Shown in pieces: positions 15,455-23,212 of a stretch of DNA of 23,212 bases (positions are counted from its first letter, which is position 1; the number at the start of each line of letters is the position of its first letter). The translations under genes and the position numbers were made by a program. The DNA comes from JABDCI01 sp964475835 (GTDB lineage Bacteria; Verrucomicrobiota; Verrucomicrobiia; JABWAM01), in NCBI GenBank assembly GCA_964475835.1, contig CAYYYL010000043.1, positions 1 through 23,212 on the forward strand, given 5' to 3'. Under the pieces are notes generated by a model, which searched no databases, was not told where the DNA came from, and worked only from the letters and a program-made list of their open reading frames with translations.

Positions 15455-15483
15455 TTGTCAACGTAAACGGGGAAGCCTAGGGT
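15455..15483 (+). promoter_or_regulatory. Candidate promoter for the large LamG/FG-GAP protein gene
   Basis: TTGTCA (15455-15460) and TAGGGT (15478-15483) are 17 bases apart. The predicted start near 15490 is only about five bases before the ATG at 15495, which would make the mRNA nearly leaderless. Confidence 0.45.
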
Positions 15484-15494
15484 GCCAACCGTCT

Positions 15495-18400
15495 ATGAGA
15501 CGCCCGGATTCCATTTTCGGCTGGGTGGTGTTTCTCCTTGCAGGGTTGTCGTCTTCCCTCATGGCCGCAGATTTCGATGCGGATGGGCTCGTGGACAGCT
15601 GGCAGATTCAGTATGGATTTCCCACGAATGGATATGAGAGCACAAATTTGGTGGCTTGGTGGCAGATGGACAAAACAACGAGCACGAACGTTGCCGATCG
15701 CACCACGAACAACGTCACAGGCACGCTGAGCAATTTCACGGTCTTTCCCTTTGTCACGGGGCTTTACAGTAACGCGATTTCATTTTCGAGCAACTCCTTC
15801 GCGAACCTCTCCACGAACAGTGGCGTTCTGACCATTACCAACCATTTCACGATCTCGACATGGTACTATGCCACCAATACCACGAAGCGAGTGGATATCG
15901 CGACATGGAGGGACACGAACAACAATAGTTGGATTTTTGGAGTTCAGACCAATGGACTTCCCCGATTGTTGTTCAATAATGTTCAGAACGTGCAGGTCAC
16001 CAATGCGGCTTACAACGTCAACAACAACACATGGCATCACCTGGCGGGGGTGTTTGCCAAAAGCAACTCTGTGGCCGTCGTCTATGTGGATGGGATACCC
16101 CTGGCATCGGCTACCATCACCAACTGGAGCCCCAAGAAGGTTTCCACTTTTCGTTTGGGTGTGACCAATAACGCGGTGTTTCTTTTGGATGAAGCCCGCC
16201 TCTACAAATCGGTCATTTCCAGCAATGGGATCGGCCAGCTTCCCGCAACCTACTACGACACCGATGGAGACGGACGATCCAATCTTCAGGAATACCAGAA
16301 TGGGACCAATCCCACGAACAAAGAGTACCAGCTGCTCCTCTATCCTCAATATGGAGGAGTGATCACCGGTGGAGTCAATGGAGCCTTCTACAATAGCGGG
16401 GCGGTGTTGACTCTCACGGCGATTCCCACCAACAACTTTGGATTTGGGTATTGGAGCGGAGATCTTACTGGCACCAACCGAACCCAGAACCTGACCATGA
16501 GTGCAACCCGGTCTGTGGCGGCGACGTTTGAGCCCCTGCATACCACGGACATCAATCATGACGGCAAGAGTGACATCATCATCCAGAACATTGACGACAC
16601 CCAGGTGGGGGTTGTCTATCAGGATGGTCTCGGCAACGTGATCAGCTCCGAATACATCCAGTACAATGGGGGACTACCCTACAATATTGGCAATTTTCGA
16701 GTGTTTGGAACGGCTGACATCAATGGCGATGGGCATGCCGACCTCCTGCTTCAGGATGCAGCCTCGACCTACATTTACGTCTCGTACCTGACCAACCAGG
16801 TCGTGACCAATTCAGCGCCGATCGCCACAATTGATCTTGGGACATGGAAGTGCGTTTCCAGCGGAGATTTCAATGGGGATGGGAAAGCGGATGTCCTTTT
16901 CCAGAATACCACCAACACTCTTCTGACGGTGGACTACTTCAACGGGGCGACCTTCTTAAGTGAAGCCGCAGTGACCACCACCAATATCGGGAACTGGAAA
17001 GCTGTGGCCACGGGTCGTTTCCACGACACTCAGAAGACCGACATCGTGTTGCAGGATTCTGCGACCACCGCGATCAAGATCTGGCTCATGGATGGGATCA
17101 CCAAGGTGGGGGAAAGCACGGTGACCACCAATATAGCGCCATGGATTGTGGTGAGTGCGGGGGATTACAATAGCGATGGCAAGGCGGACATTGTCCTTCA
17201 GAACAAGGATACGACCCAGGTCGCTTTCCTCTTCATGGATGGAACCAATTATCTATCCACCTTTTTCAGCTCCACGTATGGATCATACCGGGTGGGTGGG
17301 GCTGCGGGCTGGGATATCGACGGTGATTACCTTCCGGACAAATGGGAGACCCAATATTTTGGCAGCGTGACCAATAAGGATGGAAAAGTGGATTCGGATG
17401 GAGACAGCACCACTGATCTCCAGGAATTTCGTCTGGGGACCAATCCGACCGATAAATACAACGGGGCACTGCAACTGAGCATGTACAGCGGGAACAACCA
17501 GCTTGGGCTGACCAACACCTTTGCCTTCCTCCCAATGATCGTTCAGGCGGCGACCAATGGGTTTGGGGTGACCAACTATCCCGTCGTCTTCAGCATGACT
17601 CAGGGTGTGGGCAAAGTGGCGGTGACCAATGGAGGCGCGCTTTTCATCACCTACACCAATCGCACGGATTCCAACGGCTTTGCGACGGCTGCGATTTATC
17701 TTGGAACCAATACCAGCACCAACCTGGTGACCGCCTTCCTGACCAGCGGCACCTACACCTCGCAGGTGGTGTTCTCGGAAACGGCTTCATTCCAGGCGCC
17801 CACCACGAACAATCTGGTGCTCTGGCTTAAAGCTGATGCGGGTTTGACGGTGCAAACCACAAATGGAACCAATTTTGTGTCCAAGTGGCAGGATCAATTT
17901 ACCTACCAGAACAACGCCACCCAGGCTGTCGCGAGCCTCCAGCCGTTTGTTGTGACCAATGCCATCAATGGCAGATCCGCCCTTCGTTTCGATGGCGTGA
18001 ATGACTATTTTTCGGCGGGTGATAGTCCAAGCCTGACTTACAGCAATCTGACTTATTATGTTGTAGCTTCTTTCGACACGCCCGATTCGAGTAGTAGGGC
18101 TCTTATTTCGAAAGCTACAGCTCAAAAATGGATTTATTGGTATGATCAAGGAGGAATGACATTTCACATACAACCTGGCAATTTGAATGTGGTTTCAACG
18201 CCTTTTACAAAGTCGGCAAATCGCTATTATGTTTTCGAAATAACTAAGGACGGCAGCAACTATGCACACTATATAAACGGAAAGTTTTTTGGTGCGACGA
18301 CCAACGGCATTCAAATTCCCACGCCGATTAATTCTGATTTTCGAATTGGTCAGGCGCAAAATACCTTCTTTCTAAATGGCTGTATCGCTGAAATCATGGT

Positions 18401-19139
18401 GTATGACAAGGCTCTCTCCGGAACTGCTCAACAAACAGCGGAACAATATTTATGCGAAAAATACGGCATGCCCCTCAGTATCGCCACTCCAGCCATTTCT
18501 CCTAATGGTGGCTCTTACAGTAATTCGGTAAGCGTAGCGATTTCCACCCTTACGATTAACACGATCATTCGGTACACGACGGATGGGAGCACTCCGACAA
18601 CGGCTTCTTCCCTCTATTCCGGAGTGTTCGCCCTCACCAACAGCACCACGATCAATGCTAGAGCTTTTCGAACCAATTCGTATGACAGCGCAGTGGCTAC
18701 TGCTATCTTTTACGTCAATGATACCGATCAGAACGGAATGTCCGATGCCTGGGAGATCTCCAATTTCGGAGCGACCGGCCAGGATCCCAATGGAGATCCT
18801 GATAGTGATGGACTGACGAATATTGAAGAGTTTCAGCGGGGAGCCAATCCCAACAATTCGGACACCAATGGCGATGGAGTCATTGACGGGATCGCCGTGG
18901 CCATCGGGATCAGCGCGACCAACACCGACCTGGATGGAGATGGTCTGATCAATGCCAAGGAACTGGAGTTGCGCACTAATCCTCTTGCCGCGGATACGGA
19001 TGGGGATGGGGTGATTGATGGGAGTGACGCCTTTCCTCTGGATCCGACCCGGTGGTTTGCGCCTTCGCCAAATCCCGCTGACCACACCGCGCCGGGGATC
19101 AACCTGACCGAACCGAGCAATGCCGTCCTCCTGCCTTAA
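15495..19139 (+). CDS. Large secreted multidomain protein with LamG, FG-GAP/VCBS, InlB-type, chitobiase-C and calcium-binding repeats
   Basis: A 1214-residue exported protein, probably a surface adhesin or carbohydrate-binding protein. An N-terminal signal peptide (about 1-25, ending LMAA) is followed by a first LamG-like jellyroll (about 50-252) and a DTDGDGRSNLQEY calcium-type repeat. Next are an InlB/Listeria-type repeat (FGYWSGDLTGTN, TRSVAATFEP), four or five FG-GAP/VCBS-like units (DINGDGHADLLL, DFNGDGKADVLF, DYNSDGKADIVL, about 350-600), an Ig-like/Big-1-like part (655-760), and a second LamG domain (WLKADAGLTV start, about 772-985). A chitobiase C-terminal-like domain (PAISPNGGSYSNSV, IRYTTDGSTPT, about 998-1074) and thrombospondin type 3-like repeats close it. 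No enzyme active site is evident. About 40 Thr-Asn dipeptides occur along it. The second LamG segment is distinctly AT-rich. Confidence 0.88.
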   Translation: MRRPDSIFGWVVFLLAGLSSSLMAADFDADGLVDSWQIQYGFPTNGYESTNLVAWWQMDKTTSTNVADRTTNNVTGTLSNFTVFPFVTGLYSNAISFSSNSFANLSTNSGVLTITNHFTISTWYYATNTTKRVDIATWRDTNNNSWIFGVQTNGLPRLLFNNVQNVQVTNAAYNVNNNTWHHLAGVFAKSNSVAVVYVDGIPLASATITNWSPKKVSTFRLGVTNNAVFLLDEARLYKSVISSNGIGQLPATYYDTDGDGRSNLQEYQNGTNPTNKEYQLLLYPQYGGVITGGVNGAFYNSGAVLTLTAIPTNNFGFGYWSGDLTGTNRTQNLTMSATRSVAATFEPLHTTDINHDGKSDIIIQNIDDTQVGVVYQDGLGNVISSEYIQYNGGLPYNIGNFRVFGTADINGDGHADLLLQDAASTYIYVSYLTNQVVTNSAPIATIDLGTWKCVSSGDFNGDGKADVLFQNTTNTLLTVDYFNGATFLSEAAVTTTNIGNWKAVATGRFHDTQKTDIVLQDSATTAIKIWLMDGITKVGESTVTTNIAPWIVVSAGDYNSDGKADIVLQNKDTTQVAFLFMDGTNYLSTFFSSTYGSYRVGGAAGWDIDGDYLPDKWETQYFGSVTNKDGKVDSDGDSTTDLQEFRLGTNPTDKYNGALQLSMYSGNNQLGLTNTFAFLPMIVQAATNGFGVTNYPVVFSMTQGVGKVAVTNGGALFITYTNRTDSNGFATAAIYLGTNTSTNLVTAFLTSGTYTSQVVFSETASFQAPTTNNLVLWLKADAGLTVQTTNGTNFVSKWQDQFTYQNNATQAVASLQPFVVTNAINGRSALRFDGVNDYFSAGDSPSLTYSNLTYYVVASFDTPDSSSRALISKATAQKWIYWYDQGGMTFHIQPGNLNVVSTPFTKSANRYYVFEITKDGSNYAHYINGKFFGATTNGIQIPTPINSDFRIGQAQNTFFLNGCIAEIMVYDKALSGTAQQTAEQYLCEKYGMPLSIATPAISPNGGSYSNSVSVAISTLTINTIIRYTTDGSTPTTASSLYSGVFALTNSTTINARAFRTNSYDSAVATAIFYVNDTDQNGMSDAWEISNFGATGQDPNGDPDSDGLTNIEEFQRGANPNNSDTNGDGVIDGIAVAIGISATNTDLDGDGLINAKELELRTNPLAADTDGDGVIDGSDAFPLDPTRWFAPSPNPADHTAPGINLTEPSNAVLLP

Positions 19140-19231
19140 TTGGACCACATGAAACTGTAATGCCCATGAATGAATCAGGAAAAACTTCTCCGTGCCTCTG
19201 GGCTATGTGGTTCTAATTCAGTTCCGCTTAT

Positions 19232-22200
19232 ATGAAATTTTCCGCTTCTTCAACTTCCTCCCAGTCCAGACGCCAGGGCATGTTGATGTCCTTGCAGCCG
19301 GAGACAGTGAGTCATCCGCGACGTTTTACTCGTCGATTTCCCATGGTCATGCGCTTCACGGCGCTCCTGATGGCCTGCCTGCAGTTCCTTACATGCATTC
19401 CTGTGGTTTCTTTGGCTACCGATGCCGATCCTTTTCAAACTACCAAATCGCAGGAACCTGTCAGGAATGAAGCGAAGACGATCGCCTTTTTATCCGAGAT
19501 CAAGGGGCCAGGAGGGGATATTGTGCAACCTGTCCCGGTCTCCCCCAACTATCCTACCGATGACGAAATTTTTGGGATGCATGTCTTTTCCGAGCCGCTG
19601 GTGCCTGTGACAAAGTCCTCTCCAAACAAGGAAAACCAGGATTTGGTTGATGCGCTGGAGGTTTATCGGAAGCGCTCAGCGAATGAGGATGTGTCGGCGA
19701 TATTGAATTTTCTCACGGATCATCCGCAATCGCGCTGGCGCGGATCTCTGTTGACCAATCTGGGACTTGTCTATCGGAAGACGGGGCAGTGGACCCGCGC
19801 GCTCTCGGTTTTGGAAGAGGCATGGAACCTGTTAAAGAACGAAACGGAGCCTCGGATTCATTCGGTGGCGGAACAGGCGGTTTCCGAACTCATTGATCTG
19901 AATACGCATTTTGGCCGACAGGAGGTTCTGGAATTGCTTCTGGGGGAAATCCAATCGTATCGCATCTCCGGTTCTGCTCGTGAACAGGTTGTTTCCGCCA
20001 GGGAAACACTCTGGATGATGCGAAACAAACCGGAGATCGCCTTTCGCTGTGGTTCCCTTGCGCTTGCCAGGCTTCAGATGAACATGGATCCCTCCCACAA
20101 GATGGATGAAAGAGCGAAGAATTATTCATCAAATTCAAAGGGGATTTCCATGAGCCAGCTCGTGACCCTCGCTAGTGATCTGGGCATGAACTGTGTCATG
20201 GTAAAAAGAGATGTTGGAGGAGTGGTGACGGTTCCCTCCCTTGTTCATTGGAAACTGGGGCACTACGGAACCATTCTTAAGGCAGAAAACAATCGGTATC
20301 TGATCGAGGATCCTGCGACGGGAAATTCACTCTGGGTCACCAGGGAGACAATCGATTCGGAAGCGAGTGGCTATTTTTTAATTCCCGCAGCGAAGATGTC
20401 CTCTGCCCTGACTCCTGTCAGTTCCGTGGAGGGTGGAGAGGTTTGGGGGAAAGGACCTGTAACCGGCAGGGATAAGGATCGTAACCGGTGTGATGACAAA
20501 CAGGTTGGAGGAAGCTCGGGAACAGGAGGGGGATGCGCCTCCTGCAAGGGAATGGCGAACTACAGCATTCATGCGATGCTTGTGAGTCTCCATATTCAGG
20601 ACAATCCGGTGGGGTATACCCCCCCGCGAGGACCCGCCGTTCAGTTTCATGTGACCTATAATCAGCGCGAAGCCAATCAACCCGGGATCTTTTCCTTTGG
20701 CAATCTCGGGCCCTGTTGGACATTTGGCTGGATCTCCTGGATTATTGATGATCCGTTAAATACCTCGGTGGATGTGACTCAGTTCGCTCAGGGTGGTGGT
20801 GTTTATACTTTCACCGGATTCAATACCAACAGTCAGAGCTTTGCGACACACCCTGAAAGTTCCAGTGTTTTGGTTCGCACTTCATCCACCAGCTATGAGC
20901 TCAGAAATTCCGATGGTAGCAAGCGGGTCTTTGGGGTTCCAGACGGTAGCATGACTTTTCCAAGACGGGTGTTTCTGACCCAGGAAGTCGATCCTTCCGG
21001 AAATACGTTGACGTTTACCTATGATTCCCAACTTCGATTGGTAGCGGCACAAGACGCCATCGGACAGACAACCGTTGTTTCCTACGAGAATGAAGATCCA
21101 CTAAAAATCACCAAAGTGACCGATCCTTTCGGCCGTTATGCCACCTTCGAATATGATTCCGTGGGACGCTTAAGCAAGATCACCGATGTCGTGGGGCTTA
21201 CTTCGCAGTTCACCTATGATGTCACGGATTTCATCACGTCCTTAATCACTCCTTATGGCACAACGGAGTTTTCTATGGGCGAAGGAAGTGATTTGATACG
21301 ATGGATTGAAGCCAAGGATCCACAGGGTGCGACCGAACATGTGGAATATCGGGACCTTGCTCCAGGAATTCCAACCTCGATTGACAACACTCGCCCATCA
21401 TGGTTTCCTCCAGAATATGCATATACCCTAGGATATAGAAATACATTTTACTGGGACAAAAAGGCGAGCAAGGATTATCCGGGGGATTACACCAAAGCTC
21501 ATATTTTTCACTGGCTGCACAAGCCGGACATTCAGACCATTTCAGGTGTTTTGGAGAGCGAGAAAATGCCGCTCGAAGGACGAACATGGTATTTTTATAG
21601 CGATCAGGTTTTTGTGAACGTGCTTGTGACCAATACAAGTCCTAGCATTGTTGAACGGAAGATGAGTTCTGGAGCCAGTCAGGCCCAGCTGTTCGAATAC
21701 AATAGTCTGTTCAAGGTGACCAAAAAGACTTATCCCCTTGGTCGGGCCACAATCTACAACTACAGCACTAACAACATCGATCTATTGGAGGTGCGCCAGG
21801 TGACGGGTGCCACCAATGATCTATTAGTCTCATACACCTATGACGCAAACCACAATCCGCTAACGATCGTGGATGCAGCGGGACAGACAAACTCCTTCAC
21901 CTACAACGCCCAGGGACAGGTCAAAACGATCACCAATCCCAAAGGCGAAACCACCACCCTCAACTACAATGCCAATGGTTATGTGACGAATATTGTGGGC
22001 GCCATTGCAGGGGCAGTCACCAGCTTCGGTTATGATTCGTATGGAAGGGTCAGCTCGGTGACGGATTCGGAGGGGTACACGATCACCAAAAACTATGATG
22101 CCCTGGACCGGTTGACTAAAAACACCTATCCCGATGGCACCACCGAACAGTTCACCTACGACAAGCTGGATGTGGTTCAGGTCAAGGATCGACTGGGACG

Positions 22201-23212
22201 GATCACGCGAAAATATTACAATTCCATTCGTCAACTTGAAGCGATTCAGGATCCGGAAGGACGCTTAACCCAGTTTCAATGGTGTCTCTGTGGTGGTTTG
22301 GAAAAGATCATCGATCCCCTCGGACAATCCACAACATGGTTCCGGGACCTTCAGGGAAGGGTGACCGACAAGTCGTATGCCGACGGCACGACCATGCATT
22401 ACGCCTATGAAACTGATCTCGGACGATTGTCTTCCGTCCAGGATGCCAAAGGGCAATTTACAGTCTATCAATACGCGCTGGATAATAATCTTTCCTCCGT
22501 CAGCTATTCCAATGCGGTGGTGGCTACGCCCAGCGTGAGTTTCACCTACGACACGAACTACAATCGGGTGGTGACGATGGTGGATGGAGTGGGGACCAAT
22601 ACCTATGTGTACTATCCGGTTTCAGGCAAACCGCTGGGCGCAGGCCGGCTTCAATCGATCGATGGACCTTTTTCTAATGACACAGTGACGTATGCCTATG
22701 ACAAATTGGGACGTGTTTCCAGTCGTATCATCAATAATGCCACGAACTTGATGGTTTACGATGCTCTGGGGCGTGTCACGGGGATCACCAATTCGCTTGG
22801 CGGTTTTACTTATACCTATACCAATCAAACCACGCGCCTAGCTTCGATCTCCTATCCCAATGGCCAGAGCACGACCTTTGACTATTTTTCGAATTCAGGG
22901 GATCAACGGTTGAAGACGATTTTGAACAAAAAGTCAGGTGGAACCACGGTGTCGAAGTTTGACTATGAGTACAATGCCGAGGGGGAAATCACCAAGTGGA
23001 CCCGACAGGCGGATGCGGGTACGCCCGAGGCTTATGAGTTGTCATACGATCAGGCGGATCAGCTCGTCGCAGCAGTGTCACGAAACACGTCGACTCAGGC
23101 CATCCTGAAGCAATATGTGTATGGCTACGATAAGGCGGGAAATCGCACTTCCGAGTCGATTGACACGGGAGTGACGAAGGCGACGGTGAATAACGTGAAC
23201 CAGATCACGCAA
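19232..23212 (+). CDS. RHS/YD-repeat protein with N-terminal C39-peptidase-like domain, 3' end beyond window
   Basis: The frame is open without interruption from ATG 19232 to the window end (1327 codons seen). A signal-peptide-like hydrophobic stretch (about 41-62, ending VVSLA) follows an unusually long basic N-region; ATGs at 19343 or 19349 would give a normal-length signal peptide. Residues about 135-265 look helical and TPR-like (SLLTNLGLVYRKTGQWTRAL). Then comes a C39-like papain-fold domain with Cys273 (FRCGSLALARL), His344 (GHYGTI) and Asp360 (IEDPATG) in catalytic order. A Gly-rich linker with CASC (435-438) leads to the RHS shell, which starts near YTPPRGPAVQFHVTYNQRE and contains many YD-type repeats (YDALDRLT, YDKLGRVS). 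The toxin or C-terminal domain, if any, is outside the window. No promoter of the type seen elsewhere precedes it, so it may be co-transcribed with the gene 92 bases upstream. Confidence 0.88.
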   Translation, partial: MKFSASSTSSQSRRQGMLMSLQPETVSHPRRFTRRFPMVMRFTALLMACLQFLTCIPVVSLATDADPFQTTKSQEPVRNEAKTIAFLSEIKGPGGDIVQPVPVSPNYPTDDEIFGMHVFSEPLVPVTKSSPNKENQDLVDALEVYRKRSANEDVSAILNFLTDHPQSRWRGSLLTNLGLVYRKTGQWTRALSVLEEAWNLLKNETEPRIHSVAEQAVSELIDLNTHFGRQEVLELLLGEIQSYRISGSAREQVVSARETLWMMRNKPEIAFRCGSLALARLQMNMDPSHKMDERAKNYSSNSKGISMSQLVTLASDLGMNCVMVKRDVGGVVTVPSLVHWKLGHYGTILKAENNRYLIEDPATGNSLWVTRETIDSEASGYFLIPAAKMSSALTPVSSVEGGEVWGKGPVTGRDKDRNRCDDKQVGGSSGTGGGCASCKGMANYSIHAMLVSLHIQDNPVGYTPPRGPAVQFHVTYNQREANQPGIFSFGNLGPCWTFGWISWIIDDPLNTSVDVTQFAQGGGVYTFTGFNTNSQSFATHPESSSVLVRTSSTSYELRNSDGSKRVFGVPDGSMTFPRRVFLTQEVDPSGNTLTFTYDSQLRLVAAQDAIGQTTVVSYENEDPLKITKVTDPFGRYATFEYDSVGRLSKITDVVGLTSQFTYDVTDFITSLITPYGTTEFSMGEGSDLIRWIEAKDPQGATEHVEYRDLAPGIPTSIDNTRPSWFPPEYAYTLGYRNTFYWDKKASKDYPGDYTKAHIFHWLHKPDIQTISGVLESEKMPLEGRTWYFYSDQVFVNVLVTNTSPSIVERKMSSGASQAQLFEYNSLFKVTKKTYPLGRATIYNYSTNNIDLLEVRQVTGATNDLLVSYTYDANHNPLTIVDAAGQTNSFTYNAQGQVKTITNPKGETTTLNYNANGYVTNIVGAIAGAVTSFGYDSYGRVSSVTDSEGYTITKNYDALDRLTKNTYPDGTTEQFTYDKLDVVQVKDRLGRITRKYYNSIRQLEAIQDPEGRLTQFQWCLCGGLEKIIDPLGQSTTWFRDLQGRVTDKSYADGTTMHYAYETDLGRLSSVQDAKGQFTVYQYALDNNLSSVSYSNAVVATPSVSFTYDTNYNRVVTMVDGVGTNTYVYYPVSGKPLGAGRLQSIDGPFSNDTVTYAYDKLGRVSSRIINNATNLMVYDALGRVTGITNSLGGFTYTYTNQTTRLASISYPNGQSTTFDYFSNSGDQRLKTILNKKSGGTTVSKFDYEYNAEGEITKWTRQADAGTPEAYELSYDQADQLVAAVSRNTSTQAILKQYVYGYDKAGNRTSESIDTGVTKATVNNVNQITQ

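Noticed and set aside
15780..16559. Minus-strand open frame of 259 codons opposite the LamG gene
   Set aside because: Produced by the regular ACC AAC/AAT codon pattern on the coding strand; no motif in the product.
19192..19470. Small plus-strand open frame overlapping the start of the RHS gene
   Set aside because: It is out of frame with the signal peptide and peptidase-like region, which run uninterrupted in another frame; no supporting motif.
1..23212. tRNA, rRNA, insertion sequences or transposase genes
   Set aside because: I looked for clover-leaf motifs, rRNA-like stretches and transposase motifs and saw none; the non-coding gaps are short and described above.

Overview
The window looks like the chromosome of a Gram-negative bacterium of moderate GC (mid-fifties percent by eye). 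I favour a member of the Verrucomicrobiota or another PVC-group lineage. The reasons are the large Thr/Asn-rich secreted LamG/FG-GAP protein next to a cell-surface RHS protein, the diaminopimelate pathway genes and the few Shine-Dalgarno sequences. This placement rests on gene style, not on a marker-gene search.

Left part (1-4997, plus strand): two tandem PilT-type pilus retraction ATPases (the first cut by the window edge), dapB (lysine/DAP synthesis) and folK (folate synthesis) are packed as one likely operon. A 294-base gap follows, holding a palindrome flanked by short CAGATT-type words. Then come panB (pantothenate synthesis) and a WaaE-like family 2 glycosyltransferase.

Middle part (5046-10702): a minus-strand tig-clpP-clpX operon encodes trigger factor, the ClpP peptidase and its ClpX unfoldase. 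A divergent class IV aminotransferase gene follows, then a convergent lysA that supplies the last step of the pathway dapB belongs to.

Right part (10822-15428, plus strand): a cell-surface polysaccharide group. It has a family 4 glycosyltransferase with a good terminator after it, then a tightly overlapping three-gene operon: a polyprenyl-phosphate sugar-1-phosphate transferase, a family 9 (heptosyltransferase-like) glycosyltransferase and a D-2-hydroxyacid dehydrogenase.

End part (15495-23212): two very large exported proteins. The first (1214 aa) combines two LamG-like domains, FG-GAP/VCBS-type repeats, an InlB-type repeat, a chitobiase C-terminal-like domain and calcium-binding repeats. 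The second starts 92 bases later and runs off the window. It is an RHS/YD-repeat protein whose N-terminal half holds a signal peptide, a helical TPR-like part and a C39-peptidase-like domain with Cys, His and Asp in the expected order. I consider this protease-RHS fusion, and its pairing with the upstream adhesin-like gene, the most interesting object here.

Five of the non-operon gene starts are preceded by the same promoter layout, TTGNNN-17 bases-TANNNT, and a sixth by a weaker version. Several of these imply very short 5' leaders.
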